A stretch of 64,000 nucleotides of DNA, from positions 248,001 to 312,000 of the forward strand of contig NZ_JAIVEM010000140.1 in the NCBI RefSeq assembly GCF_020404765.1, read 5' to 3'. The notes under the pieces are model-generated. The model saw only the letters and a program-made list of their open reading frames with translations. It did not search any database and had not been told where the DNA came from. A program made the position numbers and the translations under genes. Positions 1 through 9,425 of this stretch are shown piece by piece; the first letter of the stretch is position 1; the number at the start of each line of letters is the position of its first letter. This DNA is from Paenibacillus sp. BJ-4 (lineage in GTDB: Bacteria; Bacillota; Bacilli; Paenibacillales; Paenibacillaceae).

Positions 1-371
1 ACGAGACTGAGGATGTAAGGGATAAAGAAAGCCGCCCGCAGCCAGGCCGAGCTTTTCAGCTTCATGTCGAGGACGAGCGCCAGCAAAATGGCCAGCACGT
101 TCACCAGCACAATGTACAGAACGGCATATTTGACGGTAAACCAGGCCGCATGTGCAAAGTTGGCGTCTCCGAGCAGAATTTGCTTGAAGTTATCCAGACC
201 TACAAATTTCGGATGTTTGGCAATGCCGTTCCACTTGGTCAGGGAATAGCGTATTGTCATCAAAAACGGAATATAAAATGCAATCGTAATGCACAAGATG
301 ACGGGCAGTGTGAATAAACCGAATTCCAATTTACTACCCTTGTTGCCCCCAATTCCCCTTTTTTTCAGCAT
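1..371 (-). CDS. Carbohydrate ABC transporter permease, N-terminal part (cut by window edge)
   Basis: Only the first 123 codons are inside the window. The reverse-strand reading starts with a short basic stretch (MLKKRGIGGNKGSK), followed by a first membrane segment (LFTLPVILCITIAFYIPFLM), then the sequence TKWNG and the GLDNFKQIL stretch typical of MalF/UgpA-type permeases, and two further hydrophobic segments. A GAGGTG ribosome site precedes the ATG. It is divergent from the sensor kinase at 521, and a solute-binding lipoprotein lies beyond the two-component genes at 4099, so the three are probably parts of one regulated sugar-uptake locus. The cognate second permease would lie to the left of the window. 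Family is clear; substrate cannot be told. Confidence 0.85.
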   Translation of the reverse strand, partial: MLKKRGIGGNKGSKLEFGLFTLPVILCITIAFYIPFLMTIRYSLTKWNGIAKHPKFVGLDNFKQILLGDANFAHAAWFTVKYAVLYIVLVNVLAILLALVLDMKLKSSAWLRAAFFIPYILSL

Positions 372-520
372 AACGCACCTCTTTTTCTCAACATTTTCCG
401 ATCTTTCGCTCCAAGCCGTTTGAGATATAATAAAAGTATAGGATAGCCCACAGGGCCGGACCAATGGATTTAAGAAAACAGTTGAGGGTAAAAATGTGTA
501 CGCTTTCAAAAGGGGCGGTT

Positions 521-2353
521 ATGATGATATCAGAGCGGGCAGACGCGCTTCTTCGATCCATATGGAGGCGAATCACGCAGAGATTAGTGAACAAGCTTAT
601 ATTGCTTTTTACCTCGGTCATCATTCTGGTGGTGGGCTCGCTCACGATTATTTCCTATCAGATGATTGAAAAGGAGTCGGTCAACCACAGCATCGCCAGC
701 ACAACCAATAATCTGCTGCTGGTTAATCAAAATTTGGAGGATTATCTGGAAGGGATGCAGCAGCTGGCTCTTCCGCAGCTTCGTTATAACGATATCATGA
801 ACGCGATTGCCAATGAGAACAATGACTATGCTTCGCGCATGGTCATTGAAAATTACTTGCGCAGCATGTTTTATTCGCGCAATGATCTGGAGGCCATCTA
901 TCTGTACGTGGCCGACCGTCATCAATACTATGTGGTTACCCGGGAGACGTATAACATTACGGTACGCAAAGGAGTTAATACGGATATTCCCAAGCTTCCC
1001 TGGTATCAAGAGGCGATGAAGAGCACCACCAATGAATCGTTTCAATCCTTTGTGGGGTCCCGTTCCGATATGGGCTATGTGGCGCCACAAGCCAGCTTTA
1101 TGGCCTATCATCGAGTGCTGCGGTCGATTGCATCCCGTCATCCGCAGGCGGTATTGTCCTTTTATTACAATACGAGCGCCGTCGACGATATCATGAAGAA
1201 CATTCCACTGGGCAAAGGAGATCATCTGCTGCTGATGAGCCCCGAGCGAGTCCCCTTTTATGTGGACAGCTTTCCGCTGTATGAGCGCATACGGGATTCA
1301 GGGGTGTTGGCACAGATCGGAAAGGGAAGAAGTGGACGGGTAACGTGGTCAGACAGCAGCAGCAACCAGGAGTATCTGATTGTTTATGATGCTGGCGAAA
1401 AGGAAGGCTGGCAGCTGATCAAGCCCATTCCTTACCGCCAAATTTATGAGACGGCTACGACGACGCGCAATTGGAGCTACGTTATCGGGGCTTTATTTTT
1501 AGGCGTATCTATTATTTTGGTGACGCTGACCTCGAACGCCATTACCCGGCCTTTACATAAGCTGTCCACCCAGATGAAGCGGTTTAGTACCGGAGATTTT
1601 GGGGCAGCGGCTCCTGTGAAGGGACATGACGAGATTGCGTATTTGTCACTGCATTTTAACGAAATGGTCCAAAGAACCGAAGAATTAATTAATGAGCGCT
1701 ATCGAATGAAGCTGGTCGAAAAAAATGCCATACTCAAGGCGCTGGAGGCTGAAATTAATCCTCATTTTCTGTATAATGCCCTGCAAGCCATATCCACACA
1801 GGCATTAAAGCGAGAGATGTTCGACATGGCCGATATGGTCGATGCCTTGGCCCAAACGTTGCGATATTCGATCAGCGGCAAGGATATCGTGGCTGCCCGC
1901 GAAGAGCTCAAGCATATTGAACGGTATATGGGTCTGCAAAAAGCAAGATTCGGGACGAGGCTGCGGTTGGAGCTGGTGTGGGAGGAAGCGCTGATGGAGC
2001 TGCGGATTCCGAGATTATCCGTGCAGACGTTGGTGGAAAACTCGATCAAGCATGCACTGGAAAAAGTATCGAGCGATATTCTAATTGTGATTTCGGCCGA
2101 ATCCGGTGCTACAGATGCCACCATTACGGTCAGGGATAACGGGCCGGGGATCTCGGAGGACAAGCTGAAGCAGGTGCTGGATTCGTTCCATGAAAAATGG
2201 GAAGAACGGGAGAGCGAGCACATCGGCTTAAAAAATCTGAATACACGGTTAAAGCTTTTGTATGGAGATCAGGCAGGATTATTCATACTTGCAGATGAAA
2301 CGGGAACGGAAATCAAAATGCGCATCCCCCAGGGAGGAAATAGTCATGTATAA
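521..2353 (+). CDS. YesM-type sensor histidine kinase
   Basis: Membrane sensor kinase of the two-component family that controls sugar uptake in Firmicutes. From the start used here (610 aa) it has a first membrane helix near residues 20-43, a long extracytoplasmic sensing region, a second helix near 319-341, a HAMP linker, then the HisKA-type motif NPHFLYNAL with the phospho-acceptor His at about residue 415, and an ATPase domain with VENSIKHAL (N box) and DNGPGI (G1 box). The ATG at 521 has AGGGGCGG ahead of it; an in-frame ATG at 494 with GAGGG ahead is an equally good start and one at 464 is weaker. The stop codon overlaps the start of the response regulator, so the two are co-translated. 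The signal is unknown. Confidence 0.93.
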   Translation: MMISERADALLRSIWRRITQRLVNKLILLFTSVIILVVGSLTIISYQMIEKESVNHSIASTTNNLLLVNQNLEDYLEGMQQLALPQLRYNDIMNAIANENNDYASRMVIENYLRSMFYSRNDLEAIYLYVADRHQYYVVTRETYNITVRKGVNTDIPKLPWYQEAMKSTTNESFQSFVGSRSDMGYVAPQASFMAYHRVLRSIASRHPQAVLSFYYNTSAVDDIMKNIPLGKGDHLLLMSPERVPFYVDSFPLYERIRDSGVLAQIGKGRSGRVTWSDSSSNQEYLIVYDAGEKEGWQLIKPIPYRQIYETATTTRNWSYVIGALFLGVSIILVTLTSNAITRPLHKLSTQMKRFSTGDFGAAAPVKGHDEIAYLSLHFNEMVQRTEELINERYRMKLVEKNAILKALEAEINPHFLYNALQAISTQALKREMFDMADMVDALAQTLRYSISGKDIVAAREELKHIERYMGLQKARFGTRLRLELVWEEALMELRIPRLSVQTLVENSIKHALEKVSSDILIVISAESGATDATITVRDNGPGISEDKLKQVLDSFHEKWEERESEHIGLKNLNTRLKLLYGDQAGLFILADETGTEIKMRIPQGGNSHV

Positions 2354-3992
2354 CGTACTGATCATTGACGATGAGGAGCCGTTGCGCGAAGCCATTCGTA
2401 TTGTCGGGGATTGGGATCATCTCGGCATCGAACATATCTATGAGGCAACGAACGGAAGGCTTGGACTGGAGGTGCTGAGTCAGCACAACGTAGATGTGGT
2501 CATGGTGGATATGAAAATGCCGGAGCTGAACGGTATCGAGTTTCTCCGTGCCATCGAAAAGGCCTATCCTCATTTGCTGACGATTGTCATTAGCGGCTAC
2601 AACGATTTTGAATTTACACGGCAAGCGATTCAGTCCAGGGTGGTGGACTATTTGCTCAAGCCGATCAATCGACAGGAGCTGAATCAGGCACTGCGCAAGG
2701 CCGTGGACGTCCTGGAAAGCCGCAAGCAAAGCGAAAACGAGTTCATCAGCCAGAACATTACGCTGAATATGTCGCTGCCGAAGCTGAAGGAGAAGCTGTA
2801 TTTGTCTATTTTGGATGGCAGCTTCAAAAGGCAAGCGAATAAGGCATTGCTCCCCTTGATCGGGGCGGATCAACCGGGGAATCGCTTTGGGGTGAGCGTG
2901 CTGCGGCTGCTGAACAGGGATGAGGTTCGCAGGACACGGTTTCATGGCGATATCGAGCTGATGGACTTTGCCGTAACGAATGTGCTGGCTCAGACATCGG
3001 ACGAGCGGTTGAGCTGCTTTAGCTTCCCTCATCCAAGACGGGAGCGTGAGGTCATCTCCGTCTGTACCCTGGCTCCAGGGCAGGAAGAACATATGGCTCT
3101 TCTGCTGGCACAGGTGACACAGAAGGCGGTGACGAACCTGCATGGGCTGTTCGGCATGGTGGTGGCCGCCGGGGTAGGTCAGCCTTGCGCAGATGTAGTG
3201 GAGCTGGCGTCTGCTTACGCGGATGCGAAGGCGCTTATTCACAGCACAGATGTGTTGAAGCTGGAAGGAGCATCCGTTCTTCATACAGCGCCTCGGCAGA
3301 TGATAAAGTCAGAGGAAATGCAGTGGACGGATCGGCTGCTGTTGATCCAAAAGGACGCCCAGACAGGCCAGGGGATTCGGGCAAAGGTACTGCTAAACGA
3401 TCTGCTGAAGCAATTGGCATCCGGCTCTGTTTTTCGCTTGCAGGACGCGGATCGACTGATCAGGGAGTTTCATTTTTTGCTGAGAGAAGCAGCGGTTGAA
3501 TTGGGTGCATCTGTGTCGGCGTCTAGTCAAAAGGGCGCTTTTGGGGAAGCGGAACGGGTGGTTGAAGGCGAGTTGTCTGCTGATTTTACAAGCTTTGTCG
3601 ACTACGGACACAGGCTGACCCGAATGCTGGAGCTTTACATTGCCGGGGTTCAGCATGCCCAGGCGGGGAACCAGCCCTTTGATATATCGGATATCAAAAA
3701 GCACATCGACCGTTACTATTTTGAAGATATCAAAATTTCGTTTTTTGCCGAGACTTATTTCTTGAGTCGGGAGTACCTGATGAAGCTGTTCAAGCAGCAG
3801 TTTGGTTACGGTATTCACGAATATGTGCAGAAGGTCCGCATGGACAAGGCGAAGGAGCTGCTGAGCGATTCCAGTCTGAAAATTCAGGAGATTTCCGATA
3901 TGCTTGGCTACAAGGATAAAAACTACTTCAGCAAGGCTTTTCGCAATTATTATCAGGTTTCACCGTCCGAGTATCGGGTGAGCCTGCAATAA
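2346..3992 (+). CDS. YesN-type response regulator with AraC DNA-binding domain
   Basis: 548 aa. The N-terminal receiver domain has the acidic pair IIDDEE at residues 7-12 and the phospho-acceptor Asp55 in VDMKMPE, with the conserved Lys in LLKPI. A poorly conserved middle region follows, and the last ~100 residues form two AraC-type helix-turn-helix motifs (FFAETYFLSREYLMKLFKQ and the YKDKNYFSKAF signature). GGAGG lies 7 bp before the ATG, and the gene overlaps the kinase by 8 bp. By analogy with other YesMN pairs it likely activates the neighbouring transporter genes (4099 and the divergent permease). This is inference from position. Confidence 0.94.
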   Translation: MYNVLIIDDEEPLREAIRIVGDWDHLGIEHIYEATNGRLGLEVLSQHNVDVVMVDMKMPELNGIEFLRAIEKAYPHLLTIVISGYNDFEFTRQAIQSRVVDYLLKPINRQELNQALRKAVDVLESRKQSENEFISQNITLNMSLPKLKEKLYLSILDGSFKRQANKALLPLIGADQPGNRFGVSVLRLLNRDEVRRTRFHGDIELMDFAVTNVLAQTSDERLSCFSFPHPRREREVISVCTLAPGQEEHMALLLAQVTQKAVTNLHGLFGMVVAAGVGQPCADVVELASAYADAKALIHSTDVLKLEGASVLHTAPRQMIKSEEMQWTDRLLLIQKDAQTGQGIRAKVLLNDLLKQLASGSVFRLQDADRLIREFHFLLREAAVELGASVSASSQKGAFGEAERVVEGELSADFTSFVDYGHRLTRMLELYIAGVQHAQAGNQPFDISDIKKHIDRYYFEDIKISFFAETYFLSREYLMKLFKQQFGYGIHEYVQKVRMDKAKELLSDSSLKIQEISDMLGYKDKNYFSKAFRNYYQVSPSEYRVSLQ

Positions 3993-4098
3993 ACTACTTT
4001 TTTACCCTTAACGCTTCACTTATCTGCCTTTTTAAATCGGACTATATTTTTTAGAATGAGCGCATGGACGTTGATCACAAACAAATGGGGGAGTATCC

Positions 4099-5403
4099 AT
4101 GTTAAAGAAGATGATGGCGTTGTCCGGCAGTTTGCTATTGACAGTCGGTTTGTTGAGCGGATGCGGAAGCGGCGGTGACTCAGATGCAGCAAAAGGAAAG
4201 GCTGGCGGCAACGAAGAATTGAAACCGGTTACAATAAATATGTTCACAGCCTCACCGGAGTATACGGATGCTTTTAACGCGTATATTGAGGAGTATAAGA
4301 AGGTCAAGCCTAACGTAAAGATCAATCTGGAAATCATGCAGGCAGACTATAACACGATTCTCAAGTCGAAAATTGCCTCAGGCAGTACACCGGATGTATT
4401 CCAAACGACGGCAGGAGGCGATATTGATACGTATGCTGATTATAGCGCCGATCTGACCAATGAACCGCTGGCGGCAGCCATGACGGATGCAGTTCGGGCG
4501 AATATGAGCTCCAGCGACGGCAAAGTGCTGGGATTACCTGTGAAGGGGAACCTGTTTGCACTGATTTACAATAAGGATTTGCTTGCCAAGGCCGGGATAA
4601 CCTCCCCGCCTAAAACGATTGCGGAGATGCAGGATGCAGTCACCAAGCTGGAGGCGAAGGGCATTACTCCATTTGCCAACGCATATAAAGAGTGGTGGGT
4701 ATGGAAGCACATCTTCCAGCACTATGTAGATGCTGCCGCGCAGGATGCAGGCGTAGAGCCGAAGCAGCTCGTTAGTGATTTTATTGCAGGCAAAGCCAAA
4801 ATCAAGGACTACCCGGTGCTGTACAACAACTTCTTCAGCTTCATTGATTTGACGGTGAAGCATGGCACAGATAAGCCACTGGAACGGGACAGCAATGCGG
4901 AAGTAAGTGATTTTGCATCTGGTAAAGCAGCGTTTATGACAGGTAAAGGCGCATGGGATGAGGAAGCGATTAAGAAGATTAATCCCGATCTCAAGATTGG
5001 TATCATGGGATATCCGGTAAGTGACAAAGCCGAACAATCGGTCATCATTACCGGGGCGGATCAGGCGCTGCGTATTAACAAGGATTCCGAAGTAGCCAAA
5101 GAAACGACTGAATTTTTCAACTGGCTGTACACCTCGGAATACGGTAAGAACTGGTTCTCCCAAGTAGCGAAAGTGATTCCTCCAATTAAGGATGCGCCGC
5201 TTCCTGACCTGGAGATGCCTAAGGAAATGGAAAGTATTTTGAAAACATCGAAGTCCGGTGATCTGTCTGTCAACTACTCGCTGGATACGTTCCACCAAAA
5301 GTTTGGCGAGCTGATGCAGGCTTATATCAGCGGCAACATGAACAAGGATCAGACGGTTGCAGAGATTGAAAAGGCATGGATACAATTAGGCTCGGCACAA
5401 TAA
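4099..5403 (+). CDS. Sugar ABC transporter solute-binding lipoprotein
   Basis: 434 aa extracellular binding protein of the bacterial type 1 family. A lipoprotein signal peptide ends in the lipobox LLSGC (Cys22), followed by a Gly/Ser/Asp-rich tether. The mature part carries typical features: NINLEIMQ-like strand, an SGSTPDVFQT ligand-binding segment, and a FFNWLYTSEYGKNWF helix near the C-terminus. GGGGGAG precedes the ATG. It follows the response regulator by about 100 bp and ends in a strong terminator. No ATPase gene is near; such systems generally share an MsmX-type ATPase encoded elsewhere. The sugar transported cannot be inferred. Confidence 0.92.
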   Translation: MLKKMMALSGSLLLTVGLLSGCGSGGDSDAAKGKAGGNEELKPVTINMFTASPEYTDAFNAYIEEYKKVKPNVKINLEIMQADYNTILKSKIASGSTPDVFQTTAGGDIDTYADYSADLTNEPLAAAMTDAVRANMSSSDGKVLGLPVKGNLFALIYNKDLLAKAGITSPPKTIAEMQDAVTKLEAKGITPFANAYKEWWVWKHIFQHYVDAAAQDAGVEPKQLVSDFIAGKAKIKDYPVLYNNFFSFIDLTVKHGTDKPLERDSNAEVSDFASGKAAFMTGKGAWDEEAIKKINPDLKIGIMGYPVSDKAEQSVIITGADQALRINKDSEVAKETTEFFNWLYTSEYGKNWFSQVAKVIPPIKDAPLPDLEMPKEMESILKTSKSGDLSVNYSLDTFHQKFGELMQAYISGNMNKDQTVAEIEKAWIQLGSAQ

Positions 5404-5417
5404 GGCTGATTTGACAG

Positions 5418-5441
5418 AGACGTCCGTAAGGGCGTCTTTTT
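5418..5441 (+). terminator. Rho-independent terminator after the binding-protein gene
   Basis: AGACGTCC-GTAA-GGGCGTCT hairpin (8 bp with one G-T pair) followed by a run of five T, 15 bp after the lipoprotein stop codon. Confidence 0.88.
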
Positions 5442-5504
5442 GCTATAGCTGGGAGTGCACGAGGGGATAGACAAAAAAATATTTAATAATATTTAAATAT
5501 TTAC

Positions 5505-5533
5505 TTGCAAAAAGTTATCGAGTTATGGATAAT
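5505..5533 (+). promoter_or_regulatory. Likely sigma-A promoter of the NADPH dehydrogenase gene
   Basis: TTGCAA at 5505-5510 and GATAAT at 5528-5533 are 17 bp apart. This leaves an unusually long leader of about 140 nt before the coding region; a second promoter nearer the gene is possible. Confidence 0.5.
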
Positions 5534-5681
5534 AGATTGTGTGCAATATATCTACGACATACAGTATACATAATGACTGCAAGGTGCAAACACGAGGGAT
5601 ACTCCGGTTGGGGAATCTCTTTGTTACGTTTGGGCTGTGCCGATTTTGGTAGTAAAGATTAGAAAAGAGAGGATGAACGTT

Positions 5682-6710
5682 TTGACGAATTCGTTGTTTA
5701 CACCGTATAAACTGAGAGATTTGGAATTAAAAAATCGTGTAGTTATGGCCCCTATGTGCCAATACTCGGTGACCGCCAAGGACGGGATTCCGAATGATTG
5801 GCATCATGTTCACTACTTGAGCCGGGCCATTGGAGGCACGGGTCTAATTATTATAGAAATGACAGATGTAGAGCCGGATGGACGAATCACGGACTATGAT
5901 TTGGGCCTCTGGTCAGACGAACATATTCCTGCTTTTAAAAAGATCGTGGACGGCATTCACGCGCACGGGGCTAAGGTAGGCATTCAAATTGCTCACGCGG
6001 GCCGTAAAGCTGAGGATGCGGTAGTGCCAGTTGCTCCTTCGGCCATTGCCTACCCAGGTGCAAATTACAAACAGCCACGTGCACTCACCACAGAAGAAGT
6101 GCAGGGCATGGTGCAAAAATTTGCAAATGCCGCCCGGCGCGCAGTTCAAGCGGGTGTGGATACGATTGAACTTCATGGAGCACACGGCTATTTGATTCAC
6201 CAATTCCATTCGCCGCTCACGAACAAGCGGGATGACGTATATGGTCAAGATTTAGCCCGTTTTGGTGTTGAAGTGATTCAGGCTGTGCGCAAGGAAATGC
6301 CTGCGGGCATGCCGTTAATCTTCCGCATTAGCGCAGTGGAATACGTAGATGGCGGGTACGATGTGGATCATGCCATTGAGCTGAGCCGTGCCTACCAAGC
6401 TGCCGGCGTAGATGCCGTCCATGTCAGCTCGGGCGGAGAAGGACCGGCTGGGGCAAGAAAGCCGGGCAATTATCCGGGCTACCAAGTGCCGTTCGCGCGC
6501 CAAATTCGCGAGGCGCTGAGCATTCCGGTGATCGCTGTCGGCGCACTGGATGACCCGGCCTTGGCGCAGTCTGTTATCGGCAACGAGGATGCCGATCTGG
6601 TCGCTATCGGACGCGGATTGCTGCGCGATCCTTACTGGGGTACGCATGCAGCGGTGACATTGCGCGGCGAGGAGCCCTCCATACCTGAACAATATCAACG
6701 TGGCTACTGA
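5682..6710 (+). CDS. namA: NADPH dehydrogenase, Old Yellow Enzyme family (NamA/YqjM)
   Basis: 342 aa FMN-dependent ene-reductase that reduces activated double bonds and some nitro compounds with NADPH; linked to electrophile and oxidative stress defence in Bacillus. The short-type OYE signature is present: VVMAPMCQYS near residue 25 (the Cys and Tyr that tune the flavin in YqjM), the substrate-binding pair in HGAHGYLIHQF, and the C-terminal flavin phosphate segment VAIGRGLLRDPYW. The AGAGAGG ribosome site touches the in-frame ATG at 5673 but is 9 bp from a TTG at 5682, so TTG is the better start and gives the usual family length (~338 aa). It is monocistronic with a strong terminator downstream. 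Confidence 0.93.
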   Translation: MTNSLFTPYKLRDLELKNRVVMAPMCQYSVTAKDGIPNDWHHVHYLSRAIGGTGLIIIEMTDVEPDGRITDYDLGLWSDEHIPAFKKIVDGIHAHGAKVGIQIAHAGRKAEDAVVPVAPSAIAYPGANYKQPRALTTEEVQGMVQKFANAARRAVQAGVDTIELHGAHGYLIHQFHSPLTNKRDDVYGQDLARFGVEVIQAVRKEMPAGMPLIFRISAVEYVDGGYDVDHAIELSRAYQAAGVDAVHVSSGGEGPAGARKPGNYPGYQVPFARQIREALSIPVIAVGALDDPALAQSVIGNEDADLVAIGRGLLRDPYWGTHAAVTLRGEEPSIPEQYQRGY

Positions 6711-6744
6711 GGCCTAAGTATCCCCACGTTGTTTATATATAAAC

Positions 6745-6790
6745 AGGGCACCTGCAACGAAGTGTACGCTTCGTCAGGTGCCCTATTTGT
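6745..6790 (+). terminator. Long terminator hairpin
   Basis: AGGGCACCTG ... CAGGTGCCCT arms of 10 bp with a further inner ACGAAG/CTTCGT stem, followed by ATTTGTTTTG. It separates namA from the ABC transporter operon. Confidence 0.8.
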
Positions 6791-6896
6791 TTTGAGGAAT
6801 ACGGATTGAACATGAATAAATGTGATGAATCTTACATTTTATGGATGATTGATTCTGTATAATAATCACATTTGGTGTTTTAGGGGGCTGGAAGAA

Positions 6897-7823
6897 ATGG
6901 ATTATATTATTGAAACGAAAAAGCTTCGCAAACAGTTTGGGATGTCAGTAGCCGTAGATGATATTTCCTTACATGTGGAGCGAGGCAGTATTTACGGCTT
7001 CCTCGGTGAGAATGGAGCTGGCAAGACGACTACCATCCGCATGCTAATGAGGCTGATTGAGCCTACAAGGGGGGAGGTTTTTTTATTTGGTGAGCGGCTG
7101 GAGAAAAACTATCCGTCTATCTTTTCTAAGATTGGCACGATTATCGAAACACCGGGCTTATACGGAAATCTGAGTGCTCGCGATAATCTGAGAATTTGCT
7201 GTACGTACATGGGAATGAAGGATGATGGAAGAATAGAACGTACCTTAACCACGGTAGGTTTAGAGCATACTGGTAAAAAGAAGTTCAAAGATTTTTCTCT
7301 AGGGATGAAGCAACGATTAGGGATTGCAAGGGCGCTTGTTCATGATCCTGAGTTACTCATATTAGATGAGCCGACGAACGGACTGGACCCATCTGGAATT
7401 AAGGAAATTCGTCAGCTATTGAAGCGGTTGTGCGAGGAAGAAGGGAAAACGATTCTTATTTCCAGTCATATCTTGAGCGAAATTCAGCAGTTAGCTACAC
7501 ACATCGGGATTATACATAATGGAAAGCTGTTAATAGAAGATCGTTTGAGTCGGTTGGAGGAAGGTTTTGAGCAATACACAGATGTAAAGGTAGACGATGC
7601 AGAAGCAGTGCAAACATTTCTGCAAGAGCATATAGAGCAGCTACAATCTAAAGTTATATCTCCACAACAACTAAGAATTCATAGTCCGATTGAAAATACA
7701 GCAGCTTTAAATAAACAGTTAATAGATCATCAGTTTTCAGTCTATGAGATACACACTACAAAGCAGACGCTAGAGGAGTATTTTCTAACTCTCATTTCAA
7801 GAGAGGGTGGGCGACATGATTAG
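6897..7823 (+). CDS. ABC transporter ATP-binding protein, antibiotic-immunity/export type
   Basis: 308 aa. Walker A GENGAGKTT, signature FSLGMKQRLGIARAL, Walker B LLILDEPTNGLDP and the switch His in ISSHIL are all intact. The C-terminal extension of ~90 residues (ending YFLTLISREGG) is typical of BcrA/NatA/LanF-type exporters. GGGGGCTGGAAG precedes the ATG. It overlaps the first permease gene by 8 bp and forms an operon with two permease genes. The set ATPase + two related ABC-2 permeases is the usual form of lantibiotic or bacitracin self-protection and detoxification transporters, but no bacteriocin genes or two-component regulator are adjacent, so the substrate is unknown. Confidence 0.92.
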   Translation: MDYIIETKKLRKQFGMSVAVDDISLHVERGSIYGFLGENGAGKTTTIRMLMRLIEPTRGEVFLFGERLEKNYPSIFSKIGTIIETPGLYGNLSARDNLRICCTYMGMKDDGRIERTLTTVGLEHTGKKKFKDFSLGMKQRLGIARALVHDPELLILDEPTNGLDPSGIKEIRQLLKRLCEEEGKTILISSHILSEIQQLATHIGIIHNGKLLIEDRLSRLEEGFEQYTDVKVDDAEAVQTFLQEHIEQLQSKVISPQQLRIHSPIENTAALNKQLIDHQFSVYEIHTTKQTLEEYFLTLISREGGRHD

Positions 7824-8526
7824 AGCAGAGCTCATTAAGCTTAAAGGCTCTAAAGCCTTCTTGTTGAGTTATATTATATTGCTGGCTGTTGTGCTGTTGG
7901 AATTCGCGACGAGCGCTATTTTTTACAGATATTCAATTGATAAACGGGGTTGGACCTACTATTTCGAGAGCATAGTTCTCTTCGTCAATGCTGCAGCCGG
8001 ATTTATCAGTTACTACATATTAACAGGTCATATTTTTGCAAGAGAGTATCAGGAAAACACGCATCTATTTATGTTTACCACGCCTGTCACCAGGGTTAAA
8101 TTTTATTTTAGTAAATTGATCATTATTTATGGATTTATTATTGTATCCTTATTTCTCGTTCTGTTTTTGTCTGCCTTATTAGGCATGTCCATTACAGATC
8201 GACCTTTAACGATGGCTATCTGGGTATACCAAATCCAAGTGTTTGCTAAAATGTGTGTGATGCATGCGATGTTAATCCCAATCGCCTCTTTTTTTGCTAT
8301 ACGCTGGAAGAGCATCATGGTGGTTGTACTCGTAGTTTGTACTGCAATATTTTTGAATTTTATATACAAAAGTGAATGGTACCCTTGGATTGTGCCCTAT
8401 CTCTTATCTCCTAATGAAAGAAATGCGACTATACCTACCAATGTTTCAATAGCATGGTTCAGCTTATCCATGACCTTTCTTCTTGGATTGTTTTTATCCA
8501 TATGGACATATCAAAGAAAAGACTAA
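7816..8526 (+). CDS. ABC-2 type permease, first of a tandem pair
   Basis: 236 aa membrane protein with six predicted hydrophobic segments, beginning MIRAELIKLKGSKAFLLSY, a start shared by LanE/LanG-like permeases. GAGAGGGTGG lies just before the ATG. It is clearly related to the next gene: both share RAE-LKLKG-K at the N-terminus, SYYILT, IYAREYQENTH or the equivalent AREYQENTH, and FAKM-MHAMLIPI-FFAIRWK. The pair probably arose by tandem duplication and forms the membrane part of the exporter encoded with the ATPase at 6897. Confidence 0.88.
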   Translation: MIRAELIKLKGSKAFLLSYIILLAVVLLEFATSAIFYRYSIDKRGWTYYFESIVLFVNAAAGFISYYILTGHIFAREYQENTHLFMFTTPVTRVKFYFSKLIIIYGFIIVSLFLVLFLSALLGMSITDRPLTMAIWVYQIQVFAKMCVMHAMLIPIASFFAIRWKSIMVVVLVVCTAIFLNFIYKSEWYPWIVPYLLSPNERNATIPTNVSIAWFSLSMTFLLGLFLSIWTYQRKD

Positions 8527-8554
8527 ATGGAGAGTTTTTGAGAGGAGGGCTACT

Positions 8555-9289
8555 ATGTTTGACCTGTTTAGAGCAGAGTGCTTGAAGCTGAAAGGAACTA
8601 AAATTCTTTTTCTAAGTGTGTTTATTTTAATAGCAACCGTATTTTTGACTTTTAGTACTTACGCCATAAATCCTAAACTTTCCTTGGATCGTGATGGATG
8701 GAATGAATACTTTATGGATTTGGTATCCTCCATTAATTTAATAACTGGGTATATGAGCTATTACATTTTGACCTGCTATATCTATGCGAGAGAATACCAG
8801 GAGAACACTCATATTGCACTGTTTACAAACCCGGTTCGCCGAACTCAGATTTACTTCAGCAAGCTACTCGTTATTTATATGTACATCGCTGTTAGCCTAC
8901 TGATGGCATTTGTGCTATCTACAGTATTGGGTACGTTTATTACAATCAGACCGCTAATCTTTGAAATCGTTATGTATCAGCTTGGGGTATTTGCTAAAAT
9001 GATTCTTATGCACGCTATGCTCATCCCGATCATCACGTTCTTCGCCATTCGTTGGAAAAAATTTGTACCCGCCATTATTGGGATGTGTACGGTTATGTGC
9101 TTAAATTTTGTTTTGGTTAATACACCGGGGAATACCTTTTATCCATGGACAGTGCCGTTATTGTTTTCTCCCCATGGACAAATGGGCAGAACATTCACGT
9201 ATGTTCCTGGAGGGGTCATCAGTATTTTCTTTATTTTTGTGCTGGGACTTTTTTTAGCGTTGCGAAGTTATGTTCGTATAGAAAAATAA
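8555..9289 (+). CDS. ABC-2 type permease, second of a tandem pair
   Basis: 244 aa paralogue of the preceding gene, with the same six-helix plan and the shared AREYQENTH and MHAMLIPI motifs. GAGGAGGG is placed 5-6 bp before the ATG; 28 bp separate it from the first permease, so translation is likely coupled. The C-terminus ends LALRSYVRIEK. Transcription probably ends in the hairpins at 9310-9431. Confidence 0.88.
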   Translation: MFDLFRAECLKLKGTKILFLSVFILIATVFLTFSTYAINPKLSLDRDGWNEYFMDLVSSINLITGYMSYYILTCYIYAREYQENTHIALFTNPVRRTQIYFSKLLVIYMYIAVSLLMAFVLSTVLGTFITIRPLIFEIVMYQLGVFAKMILMHAMLIPIITFFAIRWKKFVPAIIGMCTVMCLNFVLVNTPGNTFYPWTVPLLFSPHGQMGRTFTYVPGGVISIFFIFVLGLFLALRSYVRIEK

Positions 9290-9298
9290 GTAGAGTAT

Positions 9299-9425
9299 AA
9301 CAAAAAGAAATAGACCGCCCTGCTCAAGGGGAAAACGGTCTATCTCTTTAGATCGCCTTTGAACAGCCGACCGCTCTTCAAAGCGGCTGTTGCCAAGAGT
9401 AGGGATGTTACCAGCATCCTTGCTC
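9299..9425 (-). ncRNA. Antitoxin-like RNA repeat without a toxin (second copy of the 37.5-kb element)
   Basis: On the reverse strand this stretch matches the antisense RNA at 37440-37559 over its whole length. Both start AAAAAAGAGCA, carry a hairpin of the type AGAG-AGGGATG/CATC--TGCTCT, then AACAGCCGCTT, and finish in a terminator whose arms are ATAGACCG/CGGTCTAT followed by CTTTTTG. Here the -10-like hexamer is TATGCT (9432-9437) where the other copy has TATAAT. No toxin reading frame lies on the opposite strand: the KKNRP-coding segment has one extra A and would stop at once. It also acts as a terminator for the ABC operon. Function as an RNA is inferred from the repeat. Confidence 0.5.

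Noticed and set aside
2313..3284. 323-codon reverse frame opposite the response regulator gene
   Set aside because: Shadow of the AraC-type regulator, without start signals.
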